This document shows, piece after piece, positions 1 to 8,898 of a stretch of DNA of 60,165 nt. How positions within the stretch are numbered: position 1 is the first letter of the stretch; each line of letters opens with the position of its first letter. The translations under genes were made by a program, and so were the position numbers. The notes below the pieces were generated by a model. The model saw nothing but the letters and a program-made list of their open reading frames with translations, was not told the DNA's origin and ran no database searches. Location of the stretch: positions 1 to 60,165 of the forward strand of contig JAGAES010000133.1 of assembly GCA_017613055.1 (NCBI GenBank), read 5' to 3'. This DNA is from Lachnospiraceae bacterium (GTDB lineage Bacteria; Bacillota_A; Clostridia; Lachnospirales; Lachnospiraceae).

Positions 1-153
1 CTTCAGTTCCTTTACCTGTTCAAAGGTCCATGCAATTCCGCACGGAACCTTATGCAGCGAAGAGATTACGCCGGTCACGCCGGGAATCTGACGAATCTGG
101 CTCAATGTTACGCTGTCCACATCCTTTCCGTACCATCGAAGTGTCATATCCAT
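1..153 (-). CDS. uxuA: Mannonate dehydratase, N-terminal fragment (gene runs off the left edge)
   Basis: Only the first 51 codons are in the window. The protein begins MDMTLRWYGKDVDSV and continues through a GVTGVISSLHKVP segment, which is the characteristic N-terminus of UxuA (Thr/Trp-Arg-Trp-Tyr-Gly, then Gly-Val-Thr-Gly-hydrophobic). UxuA dehydrates D-mannonate to 2-keto-3-deoxygluconate in hexuronate catabolism. The ATG at 153 is preceded at 7 bases by GGAGAA; a second in-frame ATG two codons later is less well spaced. It starts 21 bases after the SH3b gene stops, so it may be read from the same transcript. Fragment length limits confidence, but the N-terminal signature is distinctive. 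Confidence 0.8.
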   Translation of the reverse strand, partial: MDMTLRWYGKDVDSVTLSQIRQIPGVTGVISSLHKVPCGIAWTFEQVKELK

Positions 154-174
154 AATTCCGTTCTCCTATCGTAT

Positions 175-987
175 CTAAGGTTGTTCCTTCCGGTCGTCGA
201 TTTCCCTTCCGACCGGCCAGGAATATGTTATATCCGCTTTTGAACTTGCAATGTATCCGGTCGTTCCGTCCTTCAGTTCGATTTCGATGAACAGAAGTGT
301 CGTCGGGTCGTTGTCGCTTCGGACGGCCGGCGTTTTGGCGGTTACGACGTCGCCTACATTAAGCGAGGTAATCACATTTTCCGCCTGTGTCGTCGGCGAG
401 CTCCGGACGTTCACGACACCGGTCACCGTTGCCGTATAGATTACATGTTCGCGCGCGTACGCTTCGCCTTCCGGTCCGCGCAGTAAAAGCCTTGCGACGC
501 AGTAGCCTTTCACGGTGCCGCTCGTCACATAAGCCCATTCGCCGTCGACCGATTCCACGAGGCAGCTGTCTCCGGGATTCATCAGCCCGAGACGAACCGA
601 ATTGCCGTCCGGTTCCCGCCGGATGCTCAGGTAATCGTCCACATTGGCAAATGCGATGTTACCGGGCACCGAGCAAGCGAACGCTTTATCAATCGCGTTC
701 TTGATGTACTGCTCTTCGGGGCTCAGCGTCGGGGTAGGCGTCGGCGTATCGGTCGGCGTCGGCGTCGGTCCGACCAGTTGATCGCCGTCTTTATGATAGA
801 TGGCAGACGGGTCTTCCTCGGAAAGAGGCACAACCGAAACAATCGCCGGCGTCACCGAAGGCGGGATGTGGTCAATCGCGTTATATTGTTTTCGTATCGA
901 TCGCCCGATACCGGTGAAATCGAGAAGAATCAATCCTACAAGAAGGATGATCAAAGCAATTTCACCGAACAGCACATACCGTTTCAT
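175..987 (-). CDS. Membrane-anchored SH3b-domain surface protein
   Basis: A 270-residue protein. Residues about 5-25 form one hydrophobic segment (signal anchor), followed by a short basic stretch. Residues about 73-90 are a Thr-Pro linker (TPTPTDTPTPTPT). Two bacterial SH3 (SH3b) modules follow: one around 115-170 (DYLSIRREPDGNSV, then EWAYV) and one around 180-255 (GVVNVRSSPTTQAENV, then GYI). SH3b domains outside the membrane usually bind peptidoglycan or link catalytic domains to the wall; no catalytic domain is visible here. It lies 32 bases after gpsA and directly before uxuA, with a weak ribosome binding site. In many Clostridia spoIVA lies near gpsA; it is not here. A cell wall scaffold or sensor role is inference. 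Confidence 0.7.
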   Translation of the reverse strand: MKRYVLFGEIALIILLVGLILLDFTGIGRSIRKQYNAIDHIPPSVTPAIVSVVPLSEEDPSAIYHKDGDQLVGPTPTPTDTPTPTPTLSPEEQYIKNAIDKAFACSVPGNIAFANVDDYLSIRREPDGNSVRLGLMNPGDSCLVESVDGEWAYVTSGTVKGYCVARLLLRGPEGEAYAREHVIYTATVTGVVNVRSSPTTQAENVITSLNVGDVVTAKTPAVRSDNDPTTLLFIEIELKDGTTGYIASSKADITYSWPVGREIDDRKEQP

Positions 988-1019
988 AAGTCGAATCCAC
1001 TCTCAAAAAGGGGCCTGTC

Positions 1020-2033
1020 CTACTTCTCTTCCGGCCAGTTGATTTCCTCGGCGCGGCTTCTTCCGAACAGATCGGCAAGCGCTTCCGTCGCCGTAAGGCC
1101 CTCGAACAAAACTTCGTTTACTTTTTCCACAATCGGCATTTCGACGTTGTACTTCTTCGCAAGAAGAAGCGCCGCCTTTGCGGAGTAAACGCCCTCCACA
1201 ACCTGCTTGACTTCATCCATGGCTTCCTGCATCGTGTAGCCTTTGCCGATCAGATAACCGGCGTTATGGTTCCGGCTGTGCGTGCTTGTGCAGGTTACAA
1301 TCAGATCGCCCATGCCGGAAAGCCCGAGGAACGTCTCGAGATTGCCGCCCATCGCAACGCCCAAACGGCTGATTTCGGTTAAGCCTCTCGTCATAAGCGC
1401 GGCACGCGTATTGTCCCCAAGACCCAAACCGTCCACGACGCCCGCGGCAAGCGCGATGACGTTCTTTAAGGATCCTCCGAGCTCGATTCCGATGACGTCG
1501 GGGCTCGTGTAGATGCGGAAGTAATCGTTCATGAACGTATCCTGAATCATCGTCGCGGTTTCATGGCTCTTTGCACCGACTACGACAGCGGTCGGAATGT
1601 CCTTGCCGACTTCTTCGGCGTGGCTCGGTCCGGAAAGAACCGCCGTTTCCGCATCGGGAAGCACATCGTGAAGTACCTCAGTCAGAGTCATCAGCGTGCT
1701 TTCCTCAATACCCTTTGCAACATTTACGATAATCTGTCCCTTCGGAAGAAGCGGCTTACAAAGTTCCGCGGTGCTTCTCACGTAAGGCGACGCTACGGCA
1801 AATACGATGAGGTCCTTCTTTTTGCAGGCTTCCTTCAGGTCGGTCGTCAGGATGACGCTGTCCTGCAAAACCGCGTCCGGCAGATTCGGAACATTCTTCC
1901 GGTCCGCACGGAGCGCATCGATTTCTCTCGGGAGCTTGCTCCAAAGCGTAACCTCGTTATCATTTTCCGCAAGCTGAATGGCAAGCGCGGTGCCCCAGGT
2001 ACCTGCGCCGAGAACAGCTACTCTTCTGTGCAT
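1020..2033 (-). CDS. gpsA: Glycerol-3-phosphate dehydrogenase [NAD(P)+]
   Basis: This 337-residue cytosolic enzyme reduces dihydroxyacetone phosphate to sn-glycerol 3-phosphate, the backbone for phospholipid synthesis. The Rossmann dinucleotide motif GAGTWGTALA is at residues 10-19. GPSHAEEV and the long helix LKNVIALAAGVVDGLGLGDNTR (split here as LKNVIALAAG and GLGLGDNTR) are standard GpsA signatures, and length is typical. The ATG has GGAGACAGAAAC in front. Its first bases overlap the end of plsY, the next enzyme in the pathway, by 16 bases, which indicates translational coupling of precursor supply and first acylation. Confidence 0.97.
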   Translation of the reverse strand: MHRRVAVLGAGTWGTALAIQLAENDNEVTLWSKLPREIDALRADRKNVPNLPDAVLQDSVILTTDLKEACKKKDLIVFAVASPYVRSTAELCKPLLPKGQIIVNVAKGIEESTLMTLTEVLHDVLPDAETAVLSGPSHAEEVGKDIPTAVVVGAKSHETATMIQDTFMNDYFRIYTSPDVIGIELGGSLKNVIALAAGVVDGLGLGDNTRAALMTRGLTEISRLGVAMGGNLETFLGLSGMGDLIVTCTSTHSRNHNAGYLIGKGYTMQEAMDEVKQVVEGVYSAKAALLLAKKYNVEMPIVEKVNEVLFEGLTATEALADLFGRSRAEEINWPEEK

Positions 2034-2692
2034 GTTTCTGTCTCCTTTTCCTCTTTTGTTGTTTCGGCCGGAACTTCGACACGCTGTCCGAACTTACGCT
2101 CCGTACCGTTTAAAATCCGTTTGATGTTCGCCCGGTGCATGTAAAACCCGGACGCCGTGAACACGCAGGCAACTAATACCATGGCGAGGTAATACGGGTC
2201 GCCGTACCGCGTGATTGCGAGGTAGCACGGATAGAATGCAAGGATATATAAGGATCCGAGCGAAACATATCCGGTCAGCCATACGAGAATGAAGAATCCC
2301 GGAAGATATAAAAGCACTCTCCAGTCCGTCGCGACCATCGCGCCGCCCGTCGAGGCAACGCCCTTGCCGCCTTTAAAGTGCAGCCATACCGGGTAATTGT
2401 GTCCGAGCACGCCGGCAAATCCGGTGATTTCGCAAAGAAGCGTCGCATAATCCTCGCCTTCGAAGATTACAAAATGCACGAGCCATGCGGGAATGAATAC
2501 CTTCAAAAGGTCTCCGAGAAGAACTATGATTCCCGCTTTCTTCCCGAGCGTGCGGCTCGCATTGGTCGCACCCGCGTTTCCGCTTCCGTAATTGCGGATG
2601 TCAAGGTGATGCAGCCGTCCGATCAGATACCCGGTGGAAACCGTTCCGCACAGATACCCGACGATAATACACAAAGCAATCTTGATTGCCAT
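2018..2692 (-). CDS. plsY: Glycerol-3-phosphate acyltransferase PlsY
   Basis: A polytopic membrane protein of 224 residues that transfers the acyl group from acyl-phosphate to glycerol 3-phosphate, the first step of phospholipid synthesis in Firmicutes. Visible signatures are GYLIGRLHHLDIRNYGSGNAGATNASR near the N-terminus (key part GSGNAGATN) and the central HFKGGKGVAST loop that binds phosphate; several hydrophobic helices are spread over the chain. The ATG at 2692 is preferred because GGAGTGGGTT sits directly in front; an in-frame TTG 12 bases earlier lies within that ribosome binding site. The C-terminus is charged and somewhat longer than the usual 200 residues. Confidence 0.95.
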   Translation of the reverse strand: MAIKIALCIIVGYLCGTVSTGYLIGRLHHLDIRNYGSGNAGATNASRTLGKKAGIIVLLGDLLKVFIPAWLVHFVIFEGEDYATLLCEITGFAGVLGHNYPVWLHFKGGKGVASTGGAMVATDWRVLLYLPGFFILVWLTGYVSLGSLYILAFYPCYLAITRYGDPYYLAMVLVACVFTASGFYMHRANIKRILNGTERKFGQRVEVPAETTKEEKETETCTEE

Positions 2693-2709
2693 AACCCACT
2701 CCAAAACCG

Positions 2710-4038
2710 TTATTTCTTATCTTCGTCCCGTTCCCGGATGATGAACTTAAGACTCGTTCCGTCAAATCCGAACGCTTCCCGGATTTTGTTCTCGAGATAA
2801 CGCACATACGAATAATGCATCAGTTTCTTGTCGTTCACGAAGATGACGAAGGTCGGCGGTTTCACCGAAACCTGCGTGATGTAGAAAAGCTTTAATCTCC
2901 GGCCCTTGTCCGAAGGCGGCTGCTGCAGCGCGGTCGCTTCCATCATGATTTCGTTCAATACGCCGGTGCCGATGCGCTTGTTCTGGTTTTCAATGACCTT
3001 TTCGATCGCGTCATACAGCTTCGTAAGGCGCTGTCCGGTCAGCGCGGAAATAAAGATGATTTCCGCATAGGGGGTAAAGGACAGAATCTGGCGGATGTCC
3101 TCGGTATGTTTGTAGATCGTCTTGTCGTCCTTCTCGACGGCGTCCCATTTGTTGACGGCAATAATGATGCCCTTGCCCTCGTTGTGGGCGATTCCGGCGA
3201 TCTTCGCGTCCTGCTCGGTAACGCCTTCGGTTGCATCGATTACGACCACGACGACATCGGACCGTTCCACCGCGCCGACGGTACGGACGATGCTGTACCG
3301 CTCGAGATTCTCATGGACTTTCGCCTTACGGCGAAGCCCCGCGGTATCGATGAAGACATATTCCTTGCCGTTATACTTGACGGCCGTATCAACTGCGTCT
3401 CTTGTCGTTCCCGCAATGTCCGAAACAATTACGCGGTCCTCGCCGAGTAGGCGGTTCACGATGGAAGACTTTCCGACGTTCGGCTTTCCGACAATCGCAA
3501 TCTTCGGGCGCGTATCCTCTTCTTCTCCGTCCGCATCCTTCGGAAACTGTTCGGTCACGCGGTCAAGCATGTCGCCGAAGCCGAGAAGCGAAGCCGCCGA
3601 AACCGGATACGGCTCGCCGAGTCCGAGGTTATAAAACTCGTAGACGTCGTTTTGAAACTTTTCAAAACTGTCGACCTTATTCACTACTAGAACGACCGGC
3701 TTATGTGACCGGCGGAGCATATCCGCGACCTTATGGTCCGCGTCCACAAGCCCCTGTCTCACGTCCGTAAGGAAAATAATAACGTCGGCCGAGTCAATCG
3801 CCATCTGCGCCTGTTCGCGCATCTGCGAAAGAATGACATCCTTCGACTCAGGTTCGATACCGCCGGTATCAATCATCGTAAAATGATAATTGAGCCAGGT
3901 GATATCCGCATAGATGCGGTCTCTGGTCACGCCGGGGATATCCTCGACAATGCTGATTTTCTCGCCCGCAAGGGCATTGAAAAGGGTCGATTTGCCGACG
4001 TTCGGTCTGCCGACAATCGCCACAATCGGTTTACTCAT
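2710..4038 (-). CDS. der: Ribosome biogenesis GTPase Der (EngA)
   Basis: Der is a double GTPase required for maturation of the 50S ribosomal subunit. Both G domains are complete: the first has GRPNVGKST (residues about 9-17), DTGG and NKVD; the second has GKPNVGKSS (about 182-190), DTAG and NKWD. A KH-like C-terminal domain follows from about residue 350. Its 442 residues match the family. AGGAGAAACTTA precedes the ATG. It sits between the DUF512 gene and plsY, an order conserved in Clostridia. Confidence 0.97.
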   Translation of the reverse strand: MSKPIVAIVGRPNVGKSTLFNALAGEKISIVEDIPGVTRDRIYADITWLNYHFTMIDTGGIEPESKDVILSQMREQAQMAIDSADVIIFLTDVRQGLVDADHKVADMLRRSHKPVVLVVNKVDSFEKFQNDVYEFYNLGLGEPYPVSAASLLGFGDMLDRVTEQFPKDADGEEEDTRPKIAIVGKPNVGKSSIVNRLLGEDRVIVSDIAGTTRDAVDTAVKYNGKEYVFIDTAGLRRKAKVHENLERYSIVRTVGAVERSDVVVVVIDATEGVTEQDAKIAGIAHNEGKGIIIAVNKWDAVEKDDKTIYKHTEDIRQILSFTPYAEIIFISALTGQRLTKLYDAIEKVIENQNKRIGTGVLNEIMMEATALQQPPSDKGRRLKLFYITQVSVKPPTFVIFVNDKKLMHYSYVRYLENKIREAFGFDGTSLKFIIRERDEDKK

Positions 4039-4059
4039 TAAGTTTCTCCTGTATTCCTT

Positions 4060-5370
4060 CTATTCGGTCAAGCTGTCTAAGAAATCCCGCCCGTTCGATT
4101 TTGAAATCCGAATCGGGATATGAAGCGCGTTCTCTATGTCGGAAACGGTAATATCGTCAAGCAGCACATCCTCGCCGCTGCGAAGCAGGTTCGCGGGAAG
4201 AATCAGCCGTTCGCCGAGTTCCCTGTCCCTAAGCTGCGCGATAATATCCTGCCCGGTCAGAAGTCCCGAAACCGTTATCCGTTCTCCGAAGAAATCGTTT
4301 CGGATATCATAAACGGTAACGGTAATGTTCGGGAATTTCTCTCTTACTTTTTCACATAATTCGCGGATTGTCGGCGCGGCAAGCTTTCCGGTTGCAATCG
4401 AAAGATGCCTCACGCGGCCGTCGCCCGCCGCTTCCGAAACGCATTCCTTCACTTCCTCGACAAGCGAACGGATCATTCCGACGCCGTTTTCAATCTGCGG
4501 GTAGCCTTCGTAATCTTCTTCGCCCGGGAGTTCCATTCCGGCCGTCAGATACCATTCATCGCTTGCGTATACGAAATTCGTTCCGAAATACTGCCGGCAT
4601 ATGCTCTGCCATTTGCCGATGCGCCCGATTACGTCGCGGGCATCCTCGGGAAGAAACGGCAGAAGTTCGGGAAGACCGTCCCGGTACTTCGTAAGACCGA
4701 CCGGCACGACGCTCAGGCTCTGCATGTTCGGAATGTACGCGGTCAGGTCGTGAATCGTACGTTCGAGCTCTTCGCCGTCGTTCACGCCCTTTACGAGAAC
4801 GATCTGGCCGTTCATCGTGATGTCCGCTTCCCTGAGTCTCTTAAGTTTCTCTTCAATCTTCCCCGCGAAACGGTTGCAGAGCATTCTGCACCGTAGCTCC
4901 GGGTTGGTCGTATGCACCGATACGTTGATCGGCGAAAGCTTATAGTAACAGATCCGTTCGAGTTCCTCGTCGCTTACGTTGGTTAACGTAACGTAATTTC
5001 CCTGCAGGAACGAAAGACGCGTATCGTCGTCCTTAAAGTAAAGCGTGTCGCGCATCCCCGGAGGCATCTGGTCGATGAAACAGAAGATGCACCTGTTCCG
5101 GCATGAACGGTAATCGTCCATCAGCGATTCCGCAAAGACAAGGCCGATCTCCTCGTCCTCATCCTTCGAAACGGAATAATCCTCGGTCGTTCCGTCCGGG
5201 TGGCGGATAGAGAGCGTAAGATCCTCTTCCGCTTCCTCAAAGCGGTAATCGAGGATATCGATAATCGTCCTGCCGTTCACCGAAAGGAGAATGTCCCCCG
5301 CCGCGATTCCGAGCCCGGCGCACGGGCTGTCCGGAAGGACTTCGACTATCTTGTGCTCATGATTTTTCAT
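4060..5370 (-). CDS. PDZ-radical SAM protein of the DUF512 family
   Basis: A 436-residue protein. Residues 1-60 form a PDZ-like domain (GLGIAAGDILLSVNG), followed by a radical SAM-type region with the cluster motif C90-x3-C94-x2-C97 (CRNRCIFCF) and a long C-terminal DUF512 region that ends with the segment FFGERITVSGLLTGQDI. The CX3CX2C motif would hold a 4Fe-4S cluster. The family is almost always next to der in Clostridia, and its reaction is unknown to me. The start codon follows the pgeF stop with no gap, so the two are translationally coupled. The family call is secure; any substrate would be a guess. Confidence 0.9.
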   Translation of the reverse strand: MKNHEHKIVEVLPDSPCAGLGIAAGDILLSVNGRTIIDILDYRFEEAEEDLTLSIRHPDGTTEDYSVSKDEDEEIGLVFAESLMDDYRSCRNRCIFCFIDQMPPGMRDTLYFKDDDTRLSFLQGNYVTLTNVSDEELERICYYKLSPINVSVHTTNPELRCRMLCNRFAGKIEEKLKRLREADITMNGQIVLVKGVNDGEELERTIHDLTAYIPNMQSLSVVPVGLTKYRDGLPELLPFLPEDARDVIGRIGKWQSICRQYFGTNFVYASDEWYLTAGMELPGEEDYEGYPQIENGVGMIRSLVEEVKECVSEAAGDGRVRHLSIATGKLAAPTIRELCEKVREKFPNITVTVYDIRNDFFGERITVSGLLTGQDIIAQLRDRELGERLILPANLLRSGEDVLLDDITVSDIENALHIPIRISKSNGRDFLDSLTE

Positions 5371-6210
5371 CTACTCCTCACTAAGCATCAGAAATCCCGC
5401 ATTGCTTCCCCTGCGTCCGCCGGTTGCGCGGTGCGAGAAGAACAGGTCCGGCCTGCACATCGTACAGAGCCCGGATACGGTTATATGATCCTGCCGAACG
5501 CCTGCCGAAAGAAGCATTAACTCATTCGCGTGCCACAGGTCTGCATAGGACCGGTCACCTTCACCGGCGAAAAGAACCTCGCCGGTATGCCCGGGAAATG
5601 CCGCTTCAAACTGTTCCGCGACCTCCGGACCGATTTCAAAGCAGTGTCTGCAGATCGAAGGCCCGATTGCCGAAAGCACGTCTTCGGGATTCGTCCCGTA
5701 TTCGCGCTGCATCGCTTCGATTGTATTCCGTACGATTCCGCCGACGGTTCCGCGCCAGCCCGCATGAACGAGCGCAATGGCAGGATGCACGGGATCATAC
5801 AGAAAGACCGGAACGCAGTCCGAAGTGAATATGACAAGCGGCACATCCGTCTCGTCGGTCATCAATGCGTCCGCGTCGTCAAACCGGTTTTCCCGAAAGA
5901 AACCGTTGCCGGCGTCCGCTGCGGTCACCTTCTGCACATGGCAGAGATGAACCTGTTTTGAAAGCACGAGCCGCCCGGTCGGAAGCCCGATTGCGCCGCA
6001 TATGCGGCGGTAGTTTTCCATGACGCATGCCGGATCGTCTCCGCGGTTCTGCCCGAGGTTCATCGAAGCGTAGATGCCTTTGCTCGCGCCGAGAAGTCTC
6101 GTCGAATACCCGTACTTCACGCGCTCCGGCACGTTCCATCCGGAAAATGCCACGAAGGCTGCCTCTTTAAAAACCCTTAATTCGGCTTTCTCATTCAATC
6201 GGATGTCCAC
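5371..6210 (-). CDS. pgeF: Peptidoglycan editing factor PgeF (YlmD/YfiH, DUF152)
   Basis: A 279-residue cytosolic protein of the former laccase family, now known as a purine nucleoside phosphorylase-like fold that in E. coli removes peptidoglycan precursors with the wrong amino acid (L-Ser for L-Ala). The diagnostic strings TSDCVPVFLYDP, LVHAGWRGTVGGI and HFEIGPEV are present, giving the family's Cys/His metal ligands. The C-terminal DLFFSHRATGGRRGSNAG is also typical. Its stop abuts the DUF512 start. In B. subtilis ylmD lies near the division genes; here it is in the rnhB-der operon instead. Confidence 0.92.
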   Translation of the reverse strand: MDIRLNEKAELRVFKEAAFVAFSGWNVPERVKYGYSTRLLGASKGIYASMNLGQNRGDDPACVMENYRRICGAIGLPTGRLVLSKQVHLCHVQKVTAADAGNGFFRENRFDDADALMTDETDVPLVIFTSDCVPVFLYDPVHPAIALVHAGWRGTVGGIVRNTIEAMQREYGTNPEDVLSAIGPSICRHCFEIGPEVAEQFEAAFPGHTGEVLFAGEGDRSYADLWHANELMLLSAGVRQDHITVSGLCTMCRPDLFFSHRATGGRRGSNAGFLMLSEE

Positions 6211-6243
6211 AGGTTCCTCCGTAACATTTGAAACAATCTCTGA

Positions 6244-6588
6244 CTAAAACGCGTCCCGATGCCAGCGGATTTCTTTGCTGTCCATTGCGATTACGTCAAA
6301 CCGCATCGGAACATCCGGGGAAAGACGCTGCTCTTTAATGTACCAAAGCGCCGCGCGGCGGATGGTCTCCTGCTTCCTTAAGCCGACTGCCTCTTCCGGG
6401 TAGCCCATATAAGGCGTACGCCGGTATTTCACTTCCGTGAAGACAAGCGTTCCGTCCCGGTCTGCTGCAATCAAATCAATCTCTCCGGACTTACAGCGGT
6501 AATTCCGCTTAAGCACGGACAAGCCTCTTTCCTGAAGGAATTCCGCGGCACGTTCTTCTGTCTTCGTTCCCACACTTCGTTTATTCAC
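6244..6588 (-). CDS. yraN: YraN family (UPF0102) nuclease-fold protein
   Basis: A small protein of about 114 residues with the restriction endonuclease-like core: Gly-x-x-x-Glu (GTKTEERAAEFL), then GEIDLIA, then VFTEVKYR, which supplies the E, D and ExK residues of a PD-(D/E)xK active site. The in-vivo role is not settled; a link to Holliday junction or recombination work has been suggested for relatives. I choose the GTG at 6588: it has AGAGGA at about 4 bases, gives the usual family length and the typical NKRSVG start, and avoids a 55-base overlap with rnhB that the upstream ATG at 6651 would cause. Confidence 0.88.
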   Translation of the reverse strand: MNKRSVGTKTEERAAEFLQERGLSVLKRNYRCKSGEIDLIAADRDGTLVFTEVKYRRTPYMGYPEEAVGLRKQETIRRAALWYIKEQRLSPDVPMRFDVIAMDSKEIRWHRDAF

Positions 6589-6596
6589 ATATCCTC

Positions 6597-7364
6597 TTAT
6601 TCTCTCTCTCCGAGGATACCGCCGAGGAAACTCATCCGGTGAATTTCGCACGGCCCGTACTGTTTAAGCGCCGCAAGATGCTCCGGCGCGCCGTAACCTT
6701 TGTTGCGGGCAAATCCGTATTGCGGATACCTGCGGTCAAGTTCGACCATCATCCGGTCTCTCGTCACCTTCGCGACAATGCTTGCGGCCGCGATGCTCGC
6801 GCTCTTTGCGTCGCCCTTTATGATGCTCCGCTGCGGAATCGAAACGCCCGGAATCCGGACGGCGTCCACCAAAAGGTGCTGCGGCGTTACCGAAAGTTTT
6901 CCGATTGCCTGCCGCATCGCTTCGTAGGTTGCCTGCAATATGTTGATTTCGTCGATTACCTCATGGGAAACCGTTCCGATTCCGACGCTGACGGCTTTCT
7001 CCATGATTTCGTCATACAGTTCTTCCCGTTTCTTCTCGGGAACCTGTTTGCTGTCGTTTAAGTAAAGGATGTCGCAGTCCTTCGGAAGAATCACGCAGCA
7101 TGCGACAACCGGTCCCGCGAGCGGTCCGCGGCCGACCTCGTCGATGCCGCCGATGTATGTTGCTTCGGGATACAGCCGCTCGTAATGAAACATCTCTTCC
7201 GTCCGGGCGAGTTCCTTCTCATATGCCGCAATCCGTTTCTCCGATGCCGCAATGAGTTTCTTTACGCCTTCCCTCGGGTCCTCACGGAAGCCCGCAAGAA
7301 GCTCCGGAAGTTCTTTAACCGATGCCGCTGAAAGAACGGCTTTAATCTCGCTGATTGCCTGCAT
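6597..7364 (-). CDS. rnhB: Ribonuclease HII
   Basis: RNase HII cuts RNA in RNA-DNA hybrids and removes misincorporated ribonucleotides. The catalytic acid pair is in GIDEVGRGPLAGP (Asp-Glu), the third acid is in HLLVDAVRIPG, and GDAKSASIAAASI and the later D in VAKVTRD are also present. An N-terminal extension of about 70 residues, predicted helical, precedes the catalytic core; this is common in Firmicutes RnhB. The ATG at 7364 is preferred over the GTG at 7370 because the latter sits almost on the GGAGGAGA site. It overlaps the end of rbgA by 23 bases. Confidence 0.96.
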   Translation of the reverse strand: MQAISEIKAVLSAASVKELPELLAGFREDPREGVKKLIAASEKRIAAYEKELARTEEMFHYERLYPEATYIGGIDEVGRGPLAGPVVACCVILPKDCDILYLNDSKQVPEKKREELYDEIMEKAVSVGIGTVSHEVIDEINILQATYEAMRQAIGKLSVTPQHLLVDAVRIPGVSIPQRSIIKGDAKSASIAAASIVAKVTRDRMMVELDRRYPQYGFARNKGYGAPEHLAALKQYGPCEIHRMSFLGGILGERE

Positions 7365-8223
7365 CTTCACTCTCCTCCGGCCGTTCTAAGCTGATGGCTC
7401 CGATCCGGACAGCTCGGAAATCGTCGAGCACGAGGTTCGCGGCCCGCTCCGTATCATACCCTCCGCCTTTCTTAAGGCAGCCGCGCTTCACGGCAATCCG
7501 GTCAAGAAGCGCTCCGGGGCCGTCCTCCGGCAATGCTTCTTCGACATCGTATTTCTTCGCCGTCATGCCCGGATAATGCGACACGATATACGACAGCAGA
7601 TCCATTGCCATCTCTTCGGGCACAAGAACGTTATCGTTAATCGAGCCGATCCAGGAAATCTTCTTTCCGACCTCGACCGACTCGAACTTCGGCCAGAGAA
7701 TGCCGGGCGTATCGAGAAGCTCCGTGTTCTTATTGAGCCGGATCCACTGCTTTCCTTTCGTAACGCCGGGTTTGTTGCCGGTTTTGGTTACGGCTCTGCC
7801 GGCAAATGTGTTGATGAAAGTCGACTTTCCGACATTCGGAATCCCGACAATCATCGCACGTACCGGACGGTTCGCGATACCGCGGCGCCGGTCACGCTCA
7901 ATCTTTTCCTTGCAGGCTTCGTTGATTACGTCCTGCACGGCCTTGACGCCGCTGCCGTTTCTGGAGTTCACGACCGCGACAAAGAAGCCTTTCTTCTCGT
8001 AATAACTCTTCCAGAGCGCCGTTACCGCCTGATCGGCCATGTCGGCCTTATTCAGAATAATAACCCGCGCTTTGCCCTTCGCGATTTCGTCGATGTCCGG
8101 ATTCTTGCTTGCAAGCGGAATACGGGCGTCCACGAGTTCCACGACGACGTCAATCAGTTTTATGTCTTCCTGCATCTGGCGTTTTGCTTTTGCCATATGC
8201 CCGGGGTACCATTGATACTGCAT
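7342..8223 (-). CDS. rbgA: Ribosome biogenesis GTPase RbgA (YlqF)
   Basis: A circularly permuted GTPase needed for a late step of 50S assembly. The permuted order is visible: G4 (LNKAD, about residue 57), then G1 (GIPNVGKST, about 127), then G3 (DTPG, about 172), followed by the C-terminal RNA-binding ANTAR-like helix bundle. The N-terminal IQWYPGHMAKAK-type signature (here YQWYPGHMAKAKRQM) is diagnostic. The gene starts one base after lepB ends, with only a weak purine-rich site (AGAAAGAAAT) in front, so translation is probably coupled to lepB. Confidence 0.97.
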   Translation of the reverse strand: MQYQWYPGHMAKAKRQMQEDIKLIDVVVELVDARIPLASKNPDIDEIAKGKARVIILNKADMADQAVTALWKSYYEKKGFFVAVVNSRNGSGVKAVQDVINEACKEKIERDRRRGIANRPVRAMIVGIPNVGKSTFINTFAGRAVTKTGNKPGVTKGKQWIRLNKNTELLDTPGILWPKFESVEVGKKISWIGSINDNVLVPEEMAMDLLSYIVSHYPGMTAKKYDVEEALPEDGPGALLDRIAVKRGCLKKGGGYDTERAANLVLDDFRAVRIGAISLERPEESEDAGNQRD

Positions 8224-8224
8224 A

Positions 8225-8818
8225 TTATTTCTTTCTGTTCAGATTGTTGACAAAGGACAGTTTGTTAAGCCTTATCCATGCATAGCCGATAATATCGCTT
8301 TTTTTGATATTGCCGATGGATGCGTAACGACTGTCCTCGGAACTGTTTCTTGCGTCACCGAGTACGAAATATTCGTCATCGCCGAGCTTTACTTCGTAGG
8401 TCGCGATACCGGAAATCATCATGCGGTCCACATTGACGATTTCGGTCATTTCCTTCCCGTTGATATAGACGCCGCCGTTTTTGATCTGCACGGTTTCGCC
8501 GGGCAGTCCGACGATGCGCTTTACGCTGTAAAAGGCATCCTTCCGGCTCTTATCCGAATCCTGGCAGTATACAATCACGTCGTTGCGCGCGGGCTTAACG
8601 ATCTTATAGCGGAACCGGTCGACAAGAATGCGGTCGCCTTCTTCTAATGTGGGTGTCATCGAAGCGTCGACGGTCGTCTTCGCAAGACCCAGTCTTGCAA
8701 GGAAAAAAGCAAGCAAAACCGCCCCTCCGACCGAAAGAATCCAAAGCAGGACGGAACGTATTATGCTGATCAGTTTCTCGCGCCTTGCGGCATTCGAATA
8801 ATCGTACCTGTCGGCCAT
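8225..8818 (-). CDS. lepB: Type I signal peptidase
   Basis: This 197-residue membrane protease removes signal peptides from exported proteins. One transmembrane segment lies at about residues 20-43. The catalytic serine is S53 in SMTPTLEEGD and the general base is K100 in YSVKRIVGLPGE; the GDARNSSEDSR box is also present. Length and single anchor are typical of Gram-positive enzymes. The ATG at 8818 follows GGGAGGCGAAG; an in-frame GTG at 8836 lies upstream of that site and is less likely. The gene leads the lepB-rbgA-rnhB-yraN-pgeF-DUF512-der-plsY-gpsA run and has its own promoter at 8869-8897. Confidence 0.96.
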   Translation of the reverse strand: MADRYDYSNAARREKLISIIRSVLLWILSVGGAVLLAFFLARLGLAKTTVDASMTPTLEEGDRILVDRFRYKIVKPARNDVIVYCQDSDKSRKDAFYSVKRIVGLPGETVQIKNGGVYINGKEMTEIVNVDRMMISGIATYEVKLGDDEYFVLGDARNSSEDSRYASIGNIKKSDIIGYAWIRLNKLSFVNNLNRKK

Positions 8819-8868
8819 CTTCGCCTCCCGAAACACATATGCCCCCGATTTTGACCATAAGCTATTAT

Positions 8869-8897
8869 ATTATACCAACTTATCCGTTTTTTTTCAA
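8869..8897 (-). promoter_or_regulatory. Sigma-A-type promoter of lepB operon
   Basis: On the minus strand: -35 TTGAAA at 8897-8892, 17-base spacer, -10 TATAAT at 8874-8869, near consensus. The -35 box directly follows the T-run of the rplS terminator, so one transcription unit ends and the next begins within a few bases. The lepB ATG is about 45 bases downstream. Confidence 0.85.
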
Positions 8898-8898
8898 C

